From positions 62,001 through 126,000 of the forward strand of contig VWND01000025.1 of the NCBI GenBank assembly GCA_009599575.1: 64,000 bases of DNA, given 5' to 3'. A program made the position numbers and the translations under genes. Positions 59,299-64,000 of the stretch are shown piece by piece; position 1 is the first letter of the stretch, and every line of letters starts with the position of its first letter. The notes under the pieces were generated by a model. It was not told the DNA's origin. It worked only from the letters and a program-made list of their open reading frames with translations, and searched no databases. Origin of the DNA: Blumeriella jaapii (Eukaryota; Ascomycota; Leotiomycetes; Helotiales; Drepanopezizaceae).

Positions 59299-60188
59299 TT
59301 TCGTGTGCTTTTAGGGCTCCGTATCGAGGCATTTGAGGGGTTCTACGCATTTAGCAGCGGGCGCATGCTATATCAGGTTTAGGATTTTATTTTTGCGGTG
59401 TGACACCAGCGGCATGCTTCGGCTGATTAGAATGGATGTCCATCAAGAACATAAGCAATTTCTCCGAGCGTGAAGTGAGCGGATGTTTTTACGTTGCGAT
59501 CAGTTTGGATGGTACGGGATGTGACGTCTCTGATACCACTGTTTTGAGAGGGCATTCGCTTAGAAGTTGGCTTCTGTGATACTTTAGCTGACCAAAAATT
59601 CCAGCTCCCTACAATACCCGGCTCAAACGTCAAGAGGTAGAATACGACAGACACGCCATGAGAGCTCGCCCAAGAATTGGAAGACTAGGTAGGGGAAGAC
59701 AAATTCGATTGTTGGCTTAGTCCTGTAGAAAGTGCCTTACTGTACTTAGCCATCAGTGAAGCGAAGGGGTTGTTGGGTCGGCTAGCGTCCAAGGCCGAGA
59801 GTCAACAAAGGCAAGCACAGTTAAAGTACAGTACGTGCCGTAGTACCGAACGCGGTAGGTGCCTCAGCACAAAACACGTAAAGCCTCCTCTGGCATGGAG
59901 TTTGAATCGTCTGACCCGTATTCGACCAAACGACGAATCCACTGGGTCGCGTTGTCGACTCCAGTCACATGACTGGCTCTCCCTCCCTCTCTCCCGCCGC
60001 CGCCGCCACTGTCCGGAACGGATCATCTTCGGCCCAAGTTCTCCAGCTTCGTCTCGGCTCCTCTCAACACCATTCACATCTCTCGTCCCCAGTGCCCATA
60101 ACGATTTCCAACGGCATCGGAACAGGACAGCGCGAACACACGCCGCCCGATCAGCCAGCCAGTTAGCCAGCCAGCCAGCCCGGAAGAA
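59299..60188. other. Gene-free spacer
   Basis: This 890 bp stretch lies between ATG9 and uS17m, both plus strand. It includes GTACAGTAC at 59826 and a CCAGCCAG repeat just before the uS17m start (about 60155-60180). Open frames here are shadows. Confidence 0.6.
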
Positions 60189-60886
60189 ATGTCGGCGCCG
60201 AACGTCGTCGCCGCGACTACGCGCCAGATGACGGCCGTCGTCGTCTCGACGGGCCTGATGGCGAAGACGGTCAAGGCGCGCGTCGGCCTGCAGCAGTGGA
60301 ACAATGTCATCGAGAAGGTATTTGACCCGTGCTATTCTTGCTCTCCTGTCTGTCTGGCGCCGCATCCTCTTTCTCGGGGACCCTGTTGGGGGCTTTGGAC
60401 GTTGTCACTCGCAACTGGAAGGCCTCAAACAAGAATGTCCCAAGCAAGCAATTTTCGTATTATTATTTTTTACCCCCCCCCCGACGTGCCACCCACCCTC
60501 ACAACTCCGCTCGCGGGATCAAGCACGAAAGACACGAAGAAGAAGGCAGCACAGGAGAGACGACGGCTAACGAATCCCCCCCCCCCCTTCTCACACAGAA
60601 ATACAACCGGACCCAGAACCTCCTCGTGCACGACCCGGCCTCGTCGCTGCGCGTCGGCGACATCATCTCCATCTCGCCCGGCTGGCGCTACAGCAAGCAC
60701 GTGCACCACGTCGTGAACCACATCGTGGCGCCGTTCGGCGTCCCGATCGAGAGCCGGCCGGCGGTGCCGACGCTCGAGGAGCGCGTCGCGGCCATCGAGG
60801 GCAAGAGGAAGGCGAAGCAGGAGCGGAGGACGGCGAGGCAGGCGGAGAAGACAAGGCATGGGGAGGAGGAGGGGGGGAAGAAGTGA
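60189..60886 (+). CDS. MRPS17: Mitochondrial small-subunit ribosomal protein uS17m
   Basis: This S17-family OB-fold protein of the mitochondrial small ribosomal subunit is encoded by exons 60189-60317 and 60599-60886, joined at IEK|KYNRTQNLLVHDP, giving 138 aa. Family motifs are TAVVVSTGLMAKTVKARV (S17 N-terminal strand), the KYNRTQNLLVHDP loop, and LRVGDIISISPGWRYSKHVHHVV. A basic, helical C-terminal extension (EGKRKAKQERRTARQAEK) is typical of mitochondrial forms. The intron is long (281 nt) and contains two poly-C runs, the second within the polypyrimidine tract before the acceptor. The short start MSAPNVVAATTRQ gives a weak, amphipathic targeting sequence. Confidence 0.9.
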
Positions 60887-61467
60887 GAGAATCTCGTCGC
60901 GTAGGAAGGGTGGCCAGCACGGGGGGGGGGGGGGGGGGGCTTGTTCATTGGGAGTAGGGATGGATGTTGGTGGGTGGGTAGGGTGAAGAAAGGTTCGATC
61001 AGGAAGCCTTGAGTGAGGTGTGGAGATGTCCTTGCGAACACAGGAAGCGATTGACCTTTTGAGGAAAAAGGGCGAGGGAGGAGAAATGGCGGGAGGGGGG
61101 ACGACTGAGATGTGGAAATACGGACTCCCTATGCGTATGGCGCGGCGTTTCAGGGTCCGATTTGGGGATTGTAGAATGCCGTGCACTGTGCTGGGATCGG
61201 GAGACTGCTAGACTGCGCTTCATTGTACCAACCAAAACTGGCAGGAGAGCGGTGGGAGGATAAGCAGTATATTCCGGCTAGAAAGGGATCACTGCTGCTT
61301 ATACAGTCATCTAGTAAAGCGAGCCACCCCAACCACTTATCCCCATTTCCGTCTACCCTTAGCCCAAAGCAGCGAGCGCTCTGCGTGCGTTCCCAAATCC
61401 CAGTCATCCAGACATAGCAGAATGTAATAGCATGCAGAGAATAATTATATCTGGACCTAGGTCTAAG
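60887..61467. other. Convergent spacer with G19 run
   Basis: This is the 3' region between uS17m and the AAA ATPase gene. It contains an uninterrupted run of 19 G (60921-60939). No gene was recognised. Confidence 0.65.
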
Positions 61468-64000
61468 CTAACCACCCCGCTCGCCAAACTCCCTGGCCCA
61501 ATCGTCAAATTCTTTGAGGCCCTGTTTACTGACACTAGGTCGGATGTTGACCAAACTGGCTTCAAAGTCTGCGAATTGAATGGGTCGGATCTGGTCCATG
61601 GACATGTGAAGGAGAGCCTCGCCCAGAGAGCGTAGAGGCCCCATGGCGGCGTCTTTTGCCAAGGCCGTGATGTCGGAACCCGAGAAGCCTGTAGGTCTCG
61701 TTAGAAAACAGTAAGGGGAGGTAGGTGAAAGGCTCGAGACGTACCGTCAGTCAACTCCACCAGTCGCTGGATGTCGTCCGCGTTCAGGCTGTGCTTCTGG
61801 TGTCCCAGCAATGTTCGCAACTGCGTGGCCCTCGTCTCGTCCTCGGGCAACGGAATGTATTGTCGTCTAACGAACCTGCGTCGAGCTGCTTCGTCTATGG
61901 CCCATGGAAGGTTGGTAGCGGCAAGCACCAGTACACGGCTTGCGTCGCCCCTTTCCTTCTCCCTGTCGCTCTGCTCACGCCCTGCAGCTGCTCGTTGAAG
62001 ATCGCTCCACTGAATCAAGAACTCCGTCTTGATTCGTCTGGTGGCCTCGTGCTCGCCTGATCCTGACCGTGCGGAGAGTAAAGAATCGATTTCGTCCACG
62101 AAAATGATACTTGGCGCTAACGCCTTGGCCAGCGAGAACAGTGCCCGAACAAGCTTCTCTGATTCTCCCAGGTATTTGCTTGTCAAGCTGCTTGCTGAGA
62201 TCGAGAAGAACGTCGATCGCGACTCCGTGGCAACTGCTCTCGCCAACATGGTCTTGCCGGTTCCCGGCGGACCGAAAAGGAGCATACCACGAGCTGGCTC
62301 GCGAAGCCCCATAAATAGATCCGGTCGAAGGAAAGGGTAGACAACTGCTTCCTTTAATGCCGTCTTCGCAATATCCAGACCCGCCACATCATCCCAGTGC
62401 ACCTCGTCACCCTGAACCACAATTTCGTTGAAGATCTGCTTCGCGGCACCTTCGTCTACTCCTTTGGGTAGATTCTTCATCAGTTGCTGTACTTTTCTCT
62501 CCCAGGCACTAACTGCCAGATCGGCTGCGGCTTCAGAATCGTCGGAAGTTGGCGTTGTAGGATCTGCGAGGATTTCGCGCTCCTTCTGCTTCTGCTTTAC
62601 TCTTCTTCGACTTCGGCTTCGACATCTGACCACTGCTGCTCGTTGTATCGTCGTCGATGCTCTGAGATGATGTCTCATCATCAGTCCTTCTGACGTCTCT
62701 CCTCTGTACCCCCCTGGCATTATCGTTCCCCTGGGGTCGGTCCCGATGTCGAGGCGAAGAGGTATTTGCCGGCACTGGCTTTCTCGGCGTTCTAGTAGAA
62801 GCCCTGTCACCCTCGCCTTTCGGCTTGGACTCGGCGGGTTTCCTTCTCGTTGGTAGCTCGGATTCCGCGGCGCTTTTCCTCGCACTTGTTTCCGGGTACT
62901 CTTTGAGATACGTGGGATAGGTCGACGGCTCAAGCTTTGCTGTGCTTCTTGCATGGGATTGCGGCGGGGAAGTCTTCTTCGCTTTCGTTGCACCTGGTTG
63001 AGGGAGTGGTGGCGAGGGAGGGTCCATGTCCATCAATTCCTTCAGGGCCGATGCAGTGAGCATGCTCCCCGCAACAGCGCCCGGTTGGCCAGGATCCGTA
63101 GGCGGGAATGGATACACGTTGGATCGAGACGAAGCGCCCTTGCCAGACAACAAGTCGGGCGTACTTGAGCCTCGGGGGTGCGAGTGTGTGTCGGGGACCA
63201 GGGTTCTGGTTTTGCTGTCGTAGCGCACGTTCTGCGTCGGTGTTGGGTCGCTTCCACTCTCTTTCCGTCCAGCTTCGGAGAGGGCAGTCGAGCTCTTGTC
63301 GGCCTCGTTATCCAAGCTGCGTCCAGGTCTGTCTCTGTTTGCCTTTCCAATAGACTGCCATGCTACAGTAGCCGCCTGACTTGTGACGATGTTGTCATTT
63401 CGCGATGTCGAAGTTTTTTGAGTTCTGAGACTGTGCTTGAAGCCCGCCCTATCCCCCGAACGTAGGGTGTGAAGCATCGATCTCTGTTTCTCGGGGCTGG
63501 GACTTCGCGACGTTTTCTTTGCCGGGAGCGCCAGTGAAGCCGCAGACGACGGTGTGATCGTTCTCGGCAATGACGACGACGCAAGGTTGGAAGACGAATA
63601 GCCTCGATGCGAATGGTCGAAAGAAGGCCGGCTCCCAACCACCGCACGCTCCGAGCTATTCTTCATCAACATCGCCGGCCGTTGCGGGAGAGGTGGCGGT
63701 GTTGGTCGCGACAGGTCGGGGTAGTTCATGGCAGGAATTGTGCCATTGCCAATCGTCCCCTTCTCGTTGTTCTCCGCGTCGGAGCCCTTTCTCGGCGTCT
63801 TGGACAGGGTCTTCTGCTTCTTTTCCGTCCCGCCCTCGGACTCTGCCTCGGCCTTCTCCTCTCGCGACTGCTTCAGGGCTTCCAGCAAGTCGACCCGCTC
63901 CTTGCACTGCATCTCCATGTCCCGCAGACTGTCCTTCAGCGCCTTCTCCGTCTCGGATCGCGGGATGTATCCTACGGGAACCCGGTAGGCGTGTGGTAGT
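61468..64000 (-). CDS. SAP1: AAA ATPase of the Sap1/spastin-fidgetin type (5' partial)
   Basis: This is a meiotic-clade AAA ATPase related to yeast Sap1 and to microtubule-severing spastin/fidgetin. The 3' exon is 61688-61468. The main exon runs from 61745 upward past 64000, where the frame is still open ([20 protein letters not shown]), so the N-terminus is outside the window. A long Ser/Pro/Lys-rich linker precedes the AAA module. The module has [19 protein letters not shown], Walker A GPPGTGKT, Walker [12 protein letters not shown], the [17 protein letters not shown] region with the arginine-finger area, and a Vps4-type C-terminal helix. The frame breaks at about 62577-62605, in an AAGCAG repeat before [15 protein letters not shown], where a 1-2 nt indel is implied. 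Yeast-Sap1 orthology is likely but its function in fungi is little known. Confidence 0.88.

Overview
The window is nuclear DNA from a filamentous ascomycete (Pezizomycotina). The evidence is the gene set (Zn2Cys6 regulator with a fungal activator domain, FUS3/KSS1-type MAP kinase, CTR copper transporter, FRE ferric reductase), short 50-110 nt introns with GT(A/G)xGT donors and CTRAC-type branch sites, and simple-repeat-rich spacers. The MAP kinase sequence looks most like Dothideomycete orthologues; that class assignment is an inference. No rRNA, tRNA, CRISPR array or intact transposon was seen.

Layout, left to right: NIF3-like protein (+); a small one-helix membrane protein (-); SEC24 (+); a long repeat-rich leader and a PMK1-type MAP kinase (+); RMI1 (-) diverging from VPS51 (+); a microsatellite spacer; a Zn2Cys6 regulator (-); a 2.6 kb gene-free stretch; an MSN5/exportin-5 gene of ten exons (-); a GH5 ergosteryl/ceramide glucosidase ending in a CaaX-like box (-); SKI3 (+); a CTR copper transporter (-) diverging from a ferric/cupric reductase (+); a six-cysteine secreted protein (-); an AT-rich relic-like block; TPS1 (-); a small secreted HsbA-like protein (-); an aldo-keto reductase (-) diverging from an FSH serine hydrolase (+); VID27 (+); a PAP2 lipid phosphatase (+) converging on COG6 (-); COG6 diverging from ATG9 (+); mitochondrial ribosomal protein uS17m (+); and an AAA ATPase of the SAP1/spastin type (-) that runs off the right edge.

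Most genes are unrelated housekeeping loci, though membrane traffic is well represented (SEC24, VPS51, COG6, ATG9, VID27). The one clear functional module is the head-to-head reductase/copper-transporter pair at 32456-35764: the reductase would make Cu(I), which CTR imports. Its 674 bp shared promoter holds three CACGTG boxes and copper-element-like words.

Two window-wide oddities stand out. First, at least six conserved genes (SEC24, RMI1, the reductase, the PAP2 phosphatase, ATG9, SAP1) are each broken by one net 1-2 nt frame change inside a conserved exon, while other long genes (SKI3, MSN5, VID27, COG6) are intact. Base-level assembly errors are the simplest explanation. Second, the 9-mer GTACAGTAC/GTACTGTAC recurs in spacers far more often than expected by chance.
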